Assembly: GCA_002407775.1 (NCBI GenBank)
Contig: DHOP01000030.1
Span: 7,147 to 71,146 of the forward strand
Source of the DNA: Prevotella sp. UBA5387
GTDB lineage: Bacteria; Bacteroidota; Bacteroidia; Bacteroidales; Bacteroidaceae
DNA length: 64,000 nt
Direction: 5' to 3'
The notes below the pieces were generated by a model, which was given only the letters and a program-made list of their open reading frames with translations, was not told the DNA's origin and did not search any database. Position 1 is the first letter of the stretch. The number at the start of each line of letters is the position of its first letter. Shown here piece by piece: positions 52,367-61,730 of the stretch. The translations under genes and the position numbers were made by a program.

Positions 52367-53704
52367 TTATACAAGGGGCAGGGATATACCATTGATCTTT
52401 TGATATATATCGAGCGCATAGATATCTGTCATGCCACTTATATAATCCAAAACGGCCATGATTCGAGTTTCAAGATTCTCACTCTGAATATCATATTGAC
52501 TGCTAACGCGTCCTATGAGTTGCTGGCTATGATATTTCTCAGGATGCACTGCTGCCCCGATTAAAGTCTGCATCAGCGTTTCCATGATCTTGTAACCGCT
52601 GAGTTCCACATCCAATACCGGCTTACTGCGATAAATTTTCTTATAGGATATCTCAGCACAACGTTTGTAAGCCATCCGTTGAGGATAAGCAATATTGTCT
52701 ATTAGGCTGCCCTTGAAACTTCCGTTTAGTATATCATCTTCATTGTCCACAAAGGTTTTAACGCATTCCATCTCCAATAATCCTACTGCTCGGGCGCGCA
52801 AATAAACGACCTGCTCATTCTGATCAGTTACTCCCTCCTCGTGGAATCGTCTGCGAATAGCACTTTGTGTTTCACGATCAAAGAACCCTAGGAGCAATTC
52901 GGCAGTCTCGTCATAAGTGAGAATCTTCAGCTTATGAGAATCCTCAATGTCCATAATCTCATAGCAAATATCGTCTGCCGCTTCCATCAGATAAGCTAAT
53001 GGATGGCGAACATATCGCAATGGTTCACCCTCGTTTGATAACCTAAAAACACCCAATTCATCGGCAATTTGTTGGTAAATCTTGGCCTCTGAAGTAAAGA
53101 AGCCAAACTTTCCATGGGTCCCTGCCGCACTACTAGCATAGGGATACTTCACTATTGCTGCCAGCGTGGGATAGGTCATCACGAAGCCTCCCACCCTTCG
53201 ACCAAGAAAACGATGGGTCAACAGGCGAAATGCATTGGCATTTCCCTCAAACCTTGTGATGTCATTCCAGAACTCAGAACTCACTTTCGGCTGAAGGAAA
53301 GAACCCTCTCCCTCGGTGAAATAGGTTTGTATGGCCTTCTCTCCCGAATGTCCAAAAGGCGGATTACCCATGTCATGGGCAAGTCCTGCGGTCTGAACTA
53401 TAGTGCCGATCTCCTCGAAGAGTGTGTCACGAAGCTCCGGGTGCTTATCAATAAGGCGTCGAGCAACGTCATCCCCAAGTGACTTGCCCAGGGAAGAAAC
53501 CTCTAACGAATGAGTCAGGCGGTTATGCACGAAAATACTTCCCGGTAAAGGAAAAACCTGAGTCTTATTTTGTAGTCTACGGAAAGGCGCGGAATAAATG
53601 AGCCTATCGCCATCACGCTTAAACTCGCTACGATCGTCATGACGCATCGGGTGGAACTCTTCCTGACCCAACCTTTTGTTTGAAATGAGCTGCTTCCAAT
53701 CCAT
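52367..53704 (-). CDS. dgt: dGTPase-like dNTP triphosphohydrolase
   Basis: 445 residues, HD superfamily. Metal-binding HD motifs are visible: NRLTHSLEVSSLGKSLGD, GLAHDMGNPPFGHSGEKAI and AADDICYEIMDIED. The opening FHPMRHDDRSEFKRDGDRLI, then YSAPFRRLQNKTQVFPL, is typical of the Dgt family. It hydrolyses dGTP (and possibly other dNTPs) to nucleoside and triphosphate. The length fits the Bacteroidota subgroup (about 440-450). It is divergent from dut, which also acts on nucleotide pools, across 111 bp. Confidence 0.94.
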   Translation of the reverse strand: MDWKQLISNKRLGQEEFHPMRHDDRSEFKRDGDRLIYSAPFRRLQNKTQVFPLPGSIFVHNRLTHSLEVSSLGKSLGDDVARRLIDKHPELRDTLFEEIGTIVQTAGLAHDMGNPPFGHSGEKAIQTYFTEGEGSFLQPKVSSEFWNDITRFEGNANAFRLLTHRFLGRRVGGFVMTYPTLAAIVKYPYASSAAGTHGKFGFFTSEAKIYQQIADELGVFRLSNEGEPLRYVRHPLAYLMEAADDICYEIMDIEDSHKLKILTYDETAELLLGFFDRETQSAIRRRFHEEGVTDQNEQVVYLRARAVGLLEMECVKTFVDNEDDILNGSFKGSLIDNIAYPQRMAYKRCAEISYKKIYRSKPVLDVELSGYKIMETLMQTLIGAAVHPEKYHSQQLIGRVSSQYDIQSENLETRIMAVLDYISGMTDIYALDIYQKINGISLPLV

Positions 53705-53799
53705 TACTTCTAATTTTGAGTTGTCGCAAAGTTACCTCTATAATTCCAATTTTTCTGTCTTTTTAAGGTTTTAAATGACGGTTTATGGTCGGAATTGCT

Positions 53800-53807
53800 T
53801 AATTTTG
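53800..53807 (+). promoter_or_regulatory. -7 promoter box for dut
   Basis: TAATTTTG ends 8 bp before the ATG at 53816, so the 5' leader would be only a few nt. It also lies within the TTG-started extension of the frame, which argues for the 53816 start. Confidence 0.5.
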
Positions 53808-53815
53808 CGTCTATT

Positions 53816-54253
53816 ATGGTTAAGATTAAAGTTGTCAACAAAGGGCATCAACCACTGCCTACCTATGCTACTGCTCAGAGTGCCGGACTAGATGTACGTG
53901 CCAATATTGACGAGCCTATTGTGCTGCACCCTATGGAACGTCGATTGGTACCAACCGGTCTGCATATCGCACTGCCAGAAGGCTGTGAAGCGCAATTGCG
54001 TCCGAGAAGCGGACTTGCCCTGAAACATGGAATAACAGTTCTAAACTCACCCGGAACGATTGATGCAGACTATCGTGGAGAGATTATGGCATTACTTATC
54101 AATCTCTCAGACAAAGACTTTGTCATCAACGATGGCGAGCGAATAGCCCAAATCATCGTGGCTCAATATGAGCAAGCTTCATTGGAGCTGGTCAGTGAAC
54201 TCGACGAGACCGAGCGTGGCGAGGGTGGTTATGGACACACCGGTGTAAAATAA
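53816..54253 (+). CDS. dut: dUTP diphosphatase
   Basis: 145 residues from the ATG at 53816 ([19 protein letters not shown]). A trimeric dUTPase with the five motifs: [12 protein letters not shown] (1), [12 protein letters not shown] (2), [20 protein letters not shown] (3), [13 protein letters not shown] (4) and the C-terminal arm GEGGYGHTG (5), where the usual GGFGSTG is slightly altered. It removes dUTP, preventing uracil in DNA and making dUMP for dTMP synthesis. It is followed at 3 bp by the TPR gene and probably leads the operon through envC. Confidence 0.97.
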   Translation: MVKIKVVNKGHQPLPTYATAQSAGLDVRANIDEPIVLHPMERRLVPTGLHIALPEGCEAQLRPRSGLALKHGITVLNSPGTIDADYRGEIMALLINLSDKDFVINDGERIAQIIVAQYEQASLELVSELDETERGEGGYGHTGVK

Positions 54254-54256
54254 CAA

Positions 54257-56041
54257 ATGCCCATGAACAGACTAAGGACAACAGGAGTTTACCTTTCACT
54301 GCTCGCACTAATGTTTTTCAGTGCGATAGAATGTCCTTCTTTTGCAGCAAAGAAAGACAAAAAACAACCCCTTTTACCGGTACCTTCCCAAGTACTTAGC
54401 CATAATGACAGTCTGCGTTATCGCTATATTTTTATCGAAGCATCTCGCCAACAGAATGCTGGCAACTTTGCTGCTGCATATGAATTGCTTAGTCGATGTA
54501 TAGCCATTGATTCGACGGCCGCCGAGGCTTACTTTATGCAATCGTCCTATCTGACCATGCTTCATCAGGACACTCTTGCCCTTAGAAGCTTGGAGAAGGC
54601 TGCTATGCTGCGACCAAACAATTCTACCTATCAAGAAAGACTTGCTCAGCAATTTATTGGCATGGGGAACTATGCCAAAGCCATTGACGTATTTGAGCGA
54701 TTAGCTAAAGCACAACCTGACCGCAGCGATGTGCTGAATATGCTCGTTCAACTCTACAATCAACAGAAGGAATACGACAAGATGCTCAATGCCATCAACC
54801 GCCTGGAAGCTGTGGAAGGCGAGAACGAGCAATTCGAAATGGCAAGGATGAACGTTTACGAGCAAATGGGCGATCAGAAAAATGCTTATCGTACACTAAA
54901 GAGTCTAGCTGATAGCCACCCAAACGACCTTTCCTACAGCATCATGTTGGGAAATTGGCTCATGCACAATGACAAACAACAAGAGGCTTTTAAGCTTTTT
55001 TCTGATGCTTTGAAAACAGAGCCGGACAATAGTTACGCACAGAGTTCTATGTACGACTATTACCGCTCAGCTGGTCAAGACAGCTTGGCAAATACGATGA
55101 AGGAACGGATTTTACTTGGTAAAAACACGCCAGTCAACAATCGCATACAGTTCCTTCGTCAGGCAATTCAGGAGCATGAACAACAAGGAGGCGATTCCGG
55201 CCAAGTCATTTCTTTGCTAGACCGTATGCAGGAAGTACTACCAAAGGACACTAATCTGGCTATCATGCGTGTAGCATACTACACATTAAAAAAGATGCCA
55301 GAGGACAGCATTAACAATGCCCTCGTACAACTCTTGGAATTATCACCCGACAATGGGGGTGCCCGTTTCCAGTTAATACAAAACAAGTGGAAGCATCAAG
55401 ATTGGGCAACTGTTGACTCTCTCAGCGAATTGGGCATGTTGTATAATCCCGATGAAATGGCCTTTTATTATTTTTCTGGACTTGCGCGTTATTATCAAAA
55501 TAACGAGAATGGAGCCCTTGAGTCGTTTCAAAAAGGCACTGCGGAGATCAATTCTAAAAGCGATCCAAAGATAGTGAGTGACTTCTATGCAATAATGGGC
55601 GACATATATCACACCAAGGGTGAACGTGAAAGGGCATACGCAGCTTACGACAGCTGCTTACAATGGAAACCGGATCACTATATCACCCTTAACAACTATG
55701 CTTACTACCTCTCCCTTGACAAAGTGAACCTCAAGCGAGCAGAGGAGATGAGCGCAAGGACAGTTAAGGCAGAACCCAAGAATGGGACTTATCTTGATAC
55801 GTATGCATGGATTCTCTACCAAGAAAATCGGTATGAAGAGGCCAAGATATATATTGATCAGGCGCTGCAAAATATGAATGATAGCCTTGGTAATGCTGCC
55901 ATTCTAGAACACGCCGGAGATATCTACCTCAAGACAGGGGACCTCGAAGGAGCCGTCAAAAATTGGCAGATGGCCATCGATAAAGGTGGTCAGGCAGCAG
56001 CACTAAAGAAGAAAATTAAACGCTATAGTAAACAAAAATGA
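54257..56041 (+). CDS. Exported tetratricopeptide-repeat protein
   Basis: 594 residues: an N-terminal signal sequence (TTGVYLSLLALMFFSAIECP), then repeated TPR helices (AAAYELLSRCIAIDSTAAEA; YAKAIDVFERLAKAQPD; EAFKLFSDALKTEPDNSYAQ; RAYAAYDSCLQWKPDHYITL) through to the C-terminus (YEEAKIYIDQALQ). TPRs are protein-binding scaffolds; no enzyme domain is present. It overlaps the next gene by 4 bp (ATGA) and starts 3 bp after dut. Operon partners DUF4292 lipoprotein and EnvC point to an envelope role, which is inference. Confidence 0.88.
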   Translation: MPMNRLRTTGVYLSLLALMFFSAIECPSFAAKKDKKQPLLPVPSQVLSHNDSLRYRYIFIEASRQQNAGNFAAAYELLSRCIAIDSTAAEAYFMQSSYLTMLHQDTLALRSLEKAAMLRPNNSTYQERLAQQFIGMGNYAKAIDVFERLAKAQPDRSDVLNMLVQLYNQQKEYDKMLNAINRLEAVEGENEQFEMARMNVYEQMGDQKNAYRTLKSLADSHPNDLSYSIMLGNWLMHNDKQQEAFKLFSDALKTEPDNSYAQSSMYDYYRSAGQDSLANTMKERILLGKNTPVNNRIQFLRQAIQEHEQQGGDSGQVISLLDRMQEVLPKDTNLAIMRVAYYTLKKMPEDSINNALVQLLELSPDNGGARFQLIQNKWKHQDWATVDSLSELGMLYNPDEMAFYYFSGLARYYQNNENGALESFQKGTAEINSKSDPKIVSDFYAIMGDIYHTKGERERAYAAYDSCLQWKPDHYITLNNYAYYLSLDKVNLKRAEEMSARTVKAEPKNGTYLDTYAWILYQENRYEEAKIYIDQALQNMNDSLGNAAILEHAGDIYLKTGDLEGAVKNWQMAIDKGGQAAALKKKIKRYSKQK

Positions 56042-56925
56042 AGATAAAAACACGAATTTTACTCATATGCGTACCTTTAGCCATAGTATCATGTGGCACA
56101 AAGAAAGCAGCAATAAAAGACAACGCAACCGCGACAACAGCTCAGGCTACAAAATCAGAGTCGCCTATTGTTAGAAATTTGGCTTTTGTACAAAAGGTGA
56201 GTGACACAAAGGTCTATGTCCAAAACATCGTTGCAGACATGTCCTTCACTGCTACAATGGGTGATAAGAACATCACTGTTCCAGGATCTTTGCATATGCG
56301 TCGTGACGGGGTTATACGTCTGCAGCTTTTTATTCCAATACTCGGCAGCGAAGTAGGGAGATTGGAATTCACACCTGACTATGTACTTGTAATCGACCGT
56401 ATGCACAAGCAGTATGTCAAGGGTGACTATAATCAGCTTGACTTCCTTCGGGATAACGGAATCAACTTTTACTCACTCCAAGCACTCTTTTGGAACCAAC
56501 TTCTCTTGCCGGGAGCCTCCAAGGTTGGGGAAGCAGATCTCTTAAAGTTTGAGCCAAAGCTCGATGGAACGGGAGAAAATGTACCTGTATCACTAAAAAA
56601 CGGCAACATGAGCTACGTTTGGACCGCCAATCGTAACAATGGACTTATTGGTCAAGCCAACGTAACATATAGCAGCGTTGCACAAGGTAAATCAGAACTA
56701 ATCTGGAAATATGATAACTTCAAATCACTTGGAGCTAAACTTTTCCCTTCCACTCAAGAGTTCTCTTTCTCTACTACTGCAACCAACAAGTTGAAAAAAA
56801 ACAATATTAAAATCGAGATGGAAAACCTAAGCACTGACGATGGATGGGAAACAGAATCTACCGTCTCGAATCGATACCAAAAGATAGATGCAAAGGACAT
56901 CTTCGGTAAGCTACTTAATATGTAA
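56038..56925 (+). CDS. DUF4292-family lipoprotein
   Basis: 295 residues with a lipoprotein signal (ILLICVPLAIVSC, lipobox Cys at about residue 19) and the DUF4292 core: VQNIVADMSFTATMGDKNIT, GVIRLQLFIPILGSEVGRLE, DYVLVIDRMHKQYVKGDYNQ and FLRDNGINFYSLQALFWNQL. The fold resembles LolA/LolB-type lipoprotein carriers, and LolB-like roles have been suggested for such proteins; this is not proven. The gene overlaps both neighbours by a few bases (ATGA and TAATG), so translation is tightly coupled. Confidence 0.88.
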   Translation: MKIKTRILLICVPLAIVSCGTKKAAIKDNATATTAQATKSESPIVRNLAFVQKVSDTKVYVQNIVADMSFTATMGDKNITVPGSLHMRRDGVIRLQLFIPILGSEVGRLEFTPDYVLVIDRMHKQYVKGDYNQLDFLRDNGINFYSLQALFWNQLLLPGASKVGEADLLKFEPKLDGTGENVPVSLKNGNMSYVWTANRNNGLIGQANVTYSSVAQGKSELIWKYDNFKSLGAKLFPSTQEFSFSTTATNKLKKNNIKIEMENLSTDDGWETESTVSNRYQKIDAKDIFGKLLNM

Positions 56926-58595
56926 TGAGAAGGATTATTACTATATTGTTGACGTTTACTCTTGTCTTGTCATCCAGTGCTCAAACACGGAAGACAACGA
57001 CTAAGAAGCGTACGCAAACAACAACAACCAAAAAGAAAGCCACAACAACTACTAAATCAAGCAAAAGTACACTCTATACCAATTCTTCTATCAAGGGATT
57101 GCAAAGTGAGCGGTCTGCCATTCAGAAGAAGATTAAAGCGCAAGAACAAGCACTTAAGGCAAACAAGTCAGATGTTGCCAAACGCTTGCAGAACTTAATG
57201 GTTCTAAATGGTGAGATAGATCAAAGACAGAAACATATCGAAGGTATCCAAACAGACATTGGACACATAGACAACAACATTTCCATACTCAACGATCAGT
57301 TAAATACGCTTCAACAACAACTGAAAGAGAGACAAGCTCGCTATGTGAAGTCAATGCGCCTAATGGCTCGGCATCGAAATGTTCAAGATAGGCTGATGTT
57401 CATCTTCTCTGCTAAGAACTTCTACCAAATGTACCGACGCCTCCGTTTCGTTCGGGAATATGCCCAATATCAGCGCGCTCAGGGTGAGATGGTGAAGGCC
57501 AAGCAAGCTGAAGTTGAAAACAAACAACAACAATTACTGCATGTAAAGGGGCAGAAAAACACATTACTTAGCAAAGGCCAGCAAGAAAAGACAAAGTTGG
57601 AGGGCAACAAAACCGAGCAGCAGCAAATGGTGCAAAGCCTACAAAAACAGCAAAAGACTATACAGTCGATCATCGCTGAACAACATAAAAAGGACGCCGC
57701 TCTCAATGCTCAAATCGACAGACTAGTCGAAATAGAGATTCAGAAGTCACGTGAACGTGCAGCCGCGGAGGCTAAACGAAAGGCTGCGGCTACTGAGGCT
57801 GCCAAGAAAAGAGCTGCAGAACTGGCACGCAAGCAGGCTGAAGCTGAGGCAAGGGCGCGTGAAAATGCTCGTCGTGTTGAAGAAGCTAAGGCACATGAAG
57901 CCAAACTTAAAGAGGAAGCTAGGTTGGCTGCACAAGCAGAGGCTAATGCCCGTAAATCTAAAATGGAAGCCGATGCCAATGCTAAAAAAACAGAAATGAC
58001 AAAGGCTGAAGCTGCTTCACGTGCTGCTGAAACCAAGAAAGAAGCAACTGCTCAAGCTGCAAGAGAGGCCGAAGCACAACGACAAGCCGCAGAACTCAAG
58101 GAAGAGACCGATGCAGCTCGTGACAAGAAGGAAATAGCCTCAGCTAAAAAGGATGCTGAAGATTCCCAGAAATTCTCTTCCGTTGACCGTATGATGAATA
58201 GCGGTTTTGAAGCAAACAGAGGGCGATTACCTATGCCTATTACTGGAAAATACCGCATTGTGAGTCATTTCGGGCAGTATAACGTGGATGGATTACAAGG
58301 TGTAACACTTGACAACAAGGGCATCAATATTATGGGAACTAGCGGTTGTAGAGCCCGATCGGTTTATGATGGTGAGGTAAGCGCAGTTCTAAGCTATGCA
58401 GGTAGTATGGTTGTGATGGTGCGCCACGGAGCTTACATCTCGGTTTATGCGAACCTCAGTTCCGTGAGTGTGAGTCGAGGACAAAAGGTAAGTACCAATC
58501 AAGCACTTGGTACAGTTGGTACTGATAATATCCTTCAGTTTCAATTGCGCAATGAACGTGCCAAGTTAAATCCCGAAACTTGGCTCAACAGATAA
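56925..58595 (+). CDS. EnvC-like murein hydrolase activator (degenerate LytM/M23 domain)
   Basis: 556 residues: signal peptide (RRIITILLTFTLVLSSSAQ), a Lys/Thr-rich basic stretch, long coiled coils (residues about 45-240), an extended Ala/Glu/Lys-rich coiled-coil region (about 265-410) and a C-terminal LytM domain (KYRIVSHFGQYNVDGLQGVT onward). The LytM zinc ligands are missing: the HxxxD position reads KGINIMG and the HxH position reads LQFQLR. This is as in EnvC/NlpD, which activate amidases instead of cutting peptidoglycan. Last gene of the dut-TPR-DUF4292 operon; a terminator follows. Confidence 0.9.
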   Translation: MRRIITILLTFTLVLSSSAQTRKTTTKKRTQTTTTKKKATTTTKSSKSTLYTNSSIKGLQSERSAIQKKIKAQEQALKANKSDVAKRLQNLMVLNGEIDQRQKHIEGIQTDIGHIDNNISILNDQLNTLQQQLKERQARYVKSMRLMARHRNVQDRLMFIFSAKNFYQMYRRLRFVREYAQYQRAQGEMVKAKQAEVENKQQQLLHVKGQKNTLLSKGQQEKTKLEGNKTEQQQMVQSLQKQQKTIQSIIAEQHKKDAALNAQIDRLVEIEIQKSRERAAAEAKRKAAATEAAKKRAAELARKQAEAEARARENARRVEEAKAHEAKLKEEARLAAQAEANARKSKMEADANAKKTEMTKAEAASRAAETKKEATAQAAREAEAQRQAAELKEETDAARDKKEIASAKKDAEDSQKFSSVDRMMNSGFEANRGRLPMPITGKYRIVSHFGQYNVDGLQGVTLDNKGINIMGTSGCRARSVYDGEVSAVLSYAGSMVVMVRHGAYISVYANLSSVSVSRGQKVSTNQALGTVGTDNILQFQLRNERAKLNPETWLNR

Positions 58596-58603
58596 TCAAA
58601 ATA

Positions 58604-58652
58604 TGATGCAGGAAATTCCGATTTCATCGTGATATTTCCTGCATCAAACTTT
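58604..58652 (+). terminator. Rho-independent terminator after the envC-like gene
   Basis: TGATGCAGGAAAT (58604-58616) and ATTTCCTGCATCA (58634-58646) form a perfect 13-bp stem, followed by AACTTTTTT. It lies 8 bp past the stop. Confidence 0.85.
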
Positions 58653-58765
58653 TTTGAATTGTACATCAAGAATAATGATAAACAGAATCTTCGTTACAAG
58701 AATTCTGAATCAGTGTTCTTACTTTTTAGAGACTATTCCATTGATGGTATTTTAAAAACACAATG

Positions 58766-59833
58766 TTACGATTCCAACAATTGTATATACTTCTCAAAGG
58801 CTTGCTGTATTTCACTGATTTCAATGAATTCATCGGCACTATGTGAGCGCATTGATTCCCCTGGGCCGAGCTTTAGTGAAGGGAATGGCATTAGAGACTG
58901 GTCGCTCAAAGTTGGAGACCCGAAGGGTACTAGACCAAGCAATAGGCACTTTTGTACAAGTGGATGATTAGGATCAATATGAGAGGAATGCAAACGGAAG
59001 GAGTGAGGAAGAACCTCACTCTTAAGATTTCGGCTAATTATATCATAAATCTCCTCGTTAGTATATAGCTCATTGGAACGGACATCTACCAACATCGTGC
59101 ACCTATCAGGAATAACATTGTGCTGTGTTCCGGCATTTACCGTCGTCAACGTCATCTTTACAGGGCCCAATAACGGACTGACTTTAGGGAACTGAAAATC
59201 ACGAATCCATCGCATGTCATCCAAAGCCTCATAGATTGCATTGACTCCCTCGTTGCGAGCAGCATGGCCACTAACACCATGAGCTATGACATCTAGTACC
59301 ATCAAGCCTTTTTCGGCAATTGCAGGCTGCATACCCGTGGGCTCTCCAACAATAGCAATATCTATTAATGGAAGCATGGGCAGGACTAGACTAATACCAT
59401 TCTGACCAGATATCTCTTCTTCGGCAGAGGCCAAATAAATGAGGTTGAAAGGTCGAGAGGAATCCGAATGGTCCATGCAGAAATAGCGAAACACTTGCAG
59501 AAGCGTTGTCAAGCCACCTCCACAATCGTTGCTTCCCAATCCATAAAGTCTGTCACCCTCAATCGATGGAGTAAATGGATCTCGGGTCCAAGTATTCACA
59601 GGCTTGACCGTATCAATGTGGGCATTGAGTAAGATGGTCTGACGGCTACTGTCATACTTAGGGTCTACAACCCAAACATTGTTTGCCTCGCGATGGGTTT
59701 CAAACCCATATTCCCGCAAAGCTGCCTGCATTACATCGGCTGCCTCAGCCTCATTACGACTGGTTGACGGTGTGGCGATGAGCCTCTGTAGAAGACCCAG
59801 TGCCTCGTTGATGTAGTTATCATGCTGTTCCAT
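58766..59833 (-). CDS. M20-family metallopeptidase, ArgE/DapE-like deacylase
   Basis: 355 residues from the ATG at 59833; the open frame continues 66 bp upstream but across the promoter box. The M20 metal-site motifs are present: LLNAHIDTVKPV (His and catalytic Asp), YGLGSNDCGGGLTTLLQVF (bridging Asp), SAEEEISGQNGI (Glu pair) and VGEPTGMQPAIAEKGLMVLD; the C-terminal metal-ligand His is in RSHSADEFI. In Bacteroidota this subgroup is often annotated as acetylornithine deacetylase or succinyl-desuccinylase; the substrate cannot be fixed here, and no arginine or lysine genes are adjacent. Confidence 0.88.
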   Translation of the reverse strand: MEQHDNYINEALGLLQRLIATPSTSRNEAEAADVMQAALREYGFETHREANNVWVVDPKYDSSRQTILLNAHIDTVKPVNTWTRDPFTPSIEGDRLYGLGSNDCGGGLTTLLQVFRYFCMDHSDSSRPFNLIYLASAEEEISGQNGISLVLPMLPLIDIAIVGEPTGMQPAIAEKGLMVLDVIAHGVSGHAARNEGVNAIYEALDDMRWIRDFQFPKVSPLLGPVKMTLTTVNAGTQHNVIPDRCTMLVDVRSNELYTNEEIYDIISRNLKSEVLPHSFRLHSSHIDPNHPLVQKCLLLGLVPFGSPTLSDQSLMPFPSLKLGPGESMRSHSADEFIEISEIQQAFEKYIQLLES

Positions 59834-59837
59834 GCTG

Positions 59838-59845
59838 CAAATATA
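59838..59845 (-). promoter_or_regulatory. -7 promoter box for the M20 gene, implying a leaderless mRNA
   Basis: The minus strand reads TATATTTG ending 4 bp before the ATG at 59833, so transcription would start at or inside the start codon. Confidence 0.5.
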
Positions 59846-59865
59846 AATAAAAACGGGCAATATTC

Positions 59866-59896
59866 TTGCATTCTTTACGATTTTACGGTATCTTTG
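59866..59896 (+). promoter_or_regulatory. Promoter for the acyl-CoA synthetase-prfB operon
   Basis: TTG at 59866-59868, a 20-bp spacer and TATCTTTG at 59889-59896 fit the -33/-7 consensus. The start is expected near 59902, 17 bp before the ATG. It diverges from the M20 promoter. Confidence 0.6.
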
Positions 59897-59918
59897 CATA
59901 CAACAAATTCCAGAAATT

Positions 59919-61727
59919 ATGCAGAACAGAAGTCATCTCTCAGTGCTCATTCATGAACAGGCAAAGAAGTATGGCAATAAACCAGCACTGACCTTTCGGA
60001 GTTTCGGAAGTCTGAAGTGGAAAACCGTTTCATGGAATCAATTCTCCTTAAGGGTAAAACAAGTGAGCAATGCCATGCTCAATTTGGGTATCAAATCTCA
60101 GGAGAACATTGGAGTGTTTTCCCAGAACTGCATTCAATATCTATATACAGACTTTGGATCATACGGCATCCGCGCATGTACAGTACCTTTTTATGCCACC
60201 AGTTCGGAGCAGCAAATACAGTACATGGTCAATGATGCACAGATCAGATTCATATTTGTAGGTGAACAGGAACAATATGACAAGGCTCACCGTATTTTCC
60301 CGCTTTGTCCAACATTGGAACGAGTTATCATCTTTGATGATAGCGTGCGCATTAGTTCTCATGACCCCAACGCCCTATATTTCGAAGACTTTTTGAAGCT
60401 TGGCGAGGACCTTCCACGCCAGACGGAGCTTGAGAAGCGTTGGAAAGAAGCCAACAATGACGACTTGTGTAACATTCTCTACACTAGTGGAACAACAGGA
60501 GAGAGTAAGGGAGTAATGCTCACTTACGGACAATACGGTGCAGCATTTGTAGCCAACGATGAGTGCGTGCCTGTGGGAGAAAAGGACAGAGTCATCTGTT
60601 TCTTGCCATTTACACATATCTTCGAGCGCGCATGGGCTATTCTATGTCTTTCCGAGGGCGCGCAGCTTATCATTAACACCTACCCTAACGAGATACAAAA
60701 CTCGATGCGCGAGACCAACCCAACTTGTATGTCGAGTGTTCCACGTTTCTGGGAAAAGGTGTATCAGGCCGTTAATGAAAATATTGATAAATCAAGTGCA
60801 ATACAGCAAAAGATATTCCGTCATGCCTTAGCCGTTGGTCGAAAATATAACATTGAATATGTATCTAGGTGTAAAAGGCCGCCACTTTCTTTGGCATTGG
60901 AGTATAAAATGCTGAACTCTACTGTTTTCAAATTGGTGCGAAAAGAACTTGGTCTATTACATCCCCATATCTTCCCCACGGCCGGAGCATACGTGTCACC
61001 AGAAGTAGAGGAGTTCATTCATGCTATTGGCATCAATATGGTAGTGGGATATGGTTTGACCGAAAGCTTAGCCACGGTAAGCTGCGACCACGTAGGAGAG
61101 CGGTTTTCTATAGGTTCAGCTGGACGCCCCATTAGTGGCATAGAAATCAAGATAGGTGAGAACAACGAGATATTGCTCAAGGGTCCCACCATAACCAAGG
61201 GCTATTACAAGCGCGATCAGCTCAATGCACAGGCATTTGACAAGGACGGTTTCTTCCACACTGGTGATGCAGGATACTTAGAGAATGGCGAACTTTTCCT
61301 TAAGGAACGTATCAAAGATCTCTTTAAGACTAGCAATGGCAAATATATCGCGCCACAGATGATTGAGTCTCTACTATTGGTTGATAAATACGTTGATCAA
61401 GTGGCAATCGTTGCAGACCAACACAAATTTGTATCGGCTCTTATCGTTCCAGAGTTCCGTCTCTTAGAGGAGTGGGCCAGAGATAACAACATTTCTTTTA
61501 CAAGTAGAGAGGAACTTTGCGAAAATCCAAAGGTGCTCGCCATGATGACGGATCGGGTTAATATGCTCTTACAAGGCTTGACCCATTATGAGAAAGTAAA
61601 GCGCTTCACCCTTCTACCCCATCATTTCACGATGGAATCGGGAGAATTGACGAATACTTTAAAGATGCGCAGACCTGTAATCTATAAGAACTACAAGGAT
61701 GTCATCGATAAGATGTATGAAGATTAA
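59919..61727 (+). CDS. Long-chain fatty-acid--CoA ligase (AMP-binding)
   Basis: 602 residues of the ANL superfamily. The P-loop ILYTSGTTGESKGVMLTYGQ is at about residue 187-206, the VVGYGLTESLATVSCDHVGE adenylate motif and GFFHTGDAGYLENGELFLKE hinge follow, with KERIKDLFKTSNGKYIAPQM before the C-terminal cap. It activates fatty acids for lipid metabolism. Length and the LxLxHxFER-like LPFTHIFERAWAI block are typical of the Bacteroidota FadD-like group. The stop is 3 bp before the prfB ATG. Confidence 0.94.
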   Translation: MQNRSHLSVLIHEQAKKYGNKPALTFRSFGSLKWKTVSWNQFSLRVKQVSNAMLNLGIKSQENIGVFSQNCIQYLYTDFGSYGIRACTVPFYATSSEQQIQYMVNDAQIRFIFVGEQEQYDKAHRIFPLCPTLERVIIFDDSVRISSHDPNALYFEDFLKLGEDLPRQTELEKRWKEANNDDLCNILYTSGTTGESKGVMLTYGQYGAAFVANDECVPVGEKDRVICFLPFTHIFERAWAILCLSEGAQLIINTYPNEIQNSMRETNPTCMSSVPRFWEKVYQAVNENIDKSSAIQQKIFRHALAVGRKYNIEYVSRCKRPPLSLALEYKMLNSTVFKLVRKELGLLHPHIFPTAGAYVSPEVEEFIHAIGINMVVGYGLTESLATVSCDHVGERFSIGSAGRPISGIEIKIGENNEILLKGPTITKGYYKRDQLNAQAFDKDGFFHTGDAGYLENGELFLKERIKDLFKTSNGKYIAPQMIESLLLVDKYVDQVAIVADQHKFVSALIVPEFRLLEEWARDNNISFTSREELCENPKVLAMMTDRVNMLLQGLTHYEKVKRFTLLPHHFTMESGELTNTLKMRRPVIYKNYKDVIDKMYED

Positions 61728-61730
61728 ACA

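Noticed and set aside
57740..58036. Minus-strand Ala/Ser-rich frame antisense to the envC-like gene
   Set aside because: A by-product of the Ala/Glu/Lys coiled-coil coding on the other strand.
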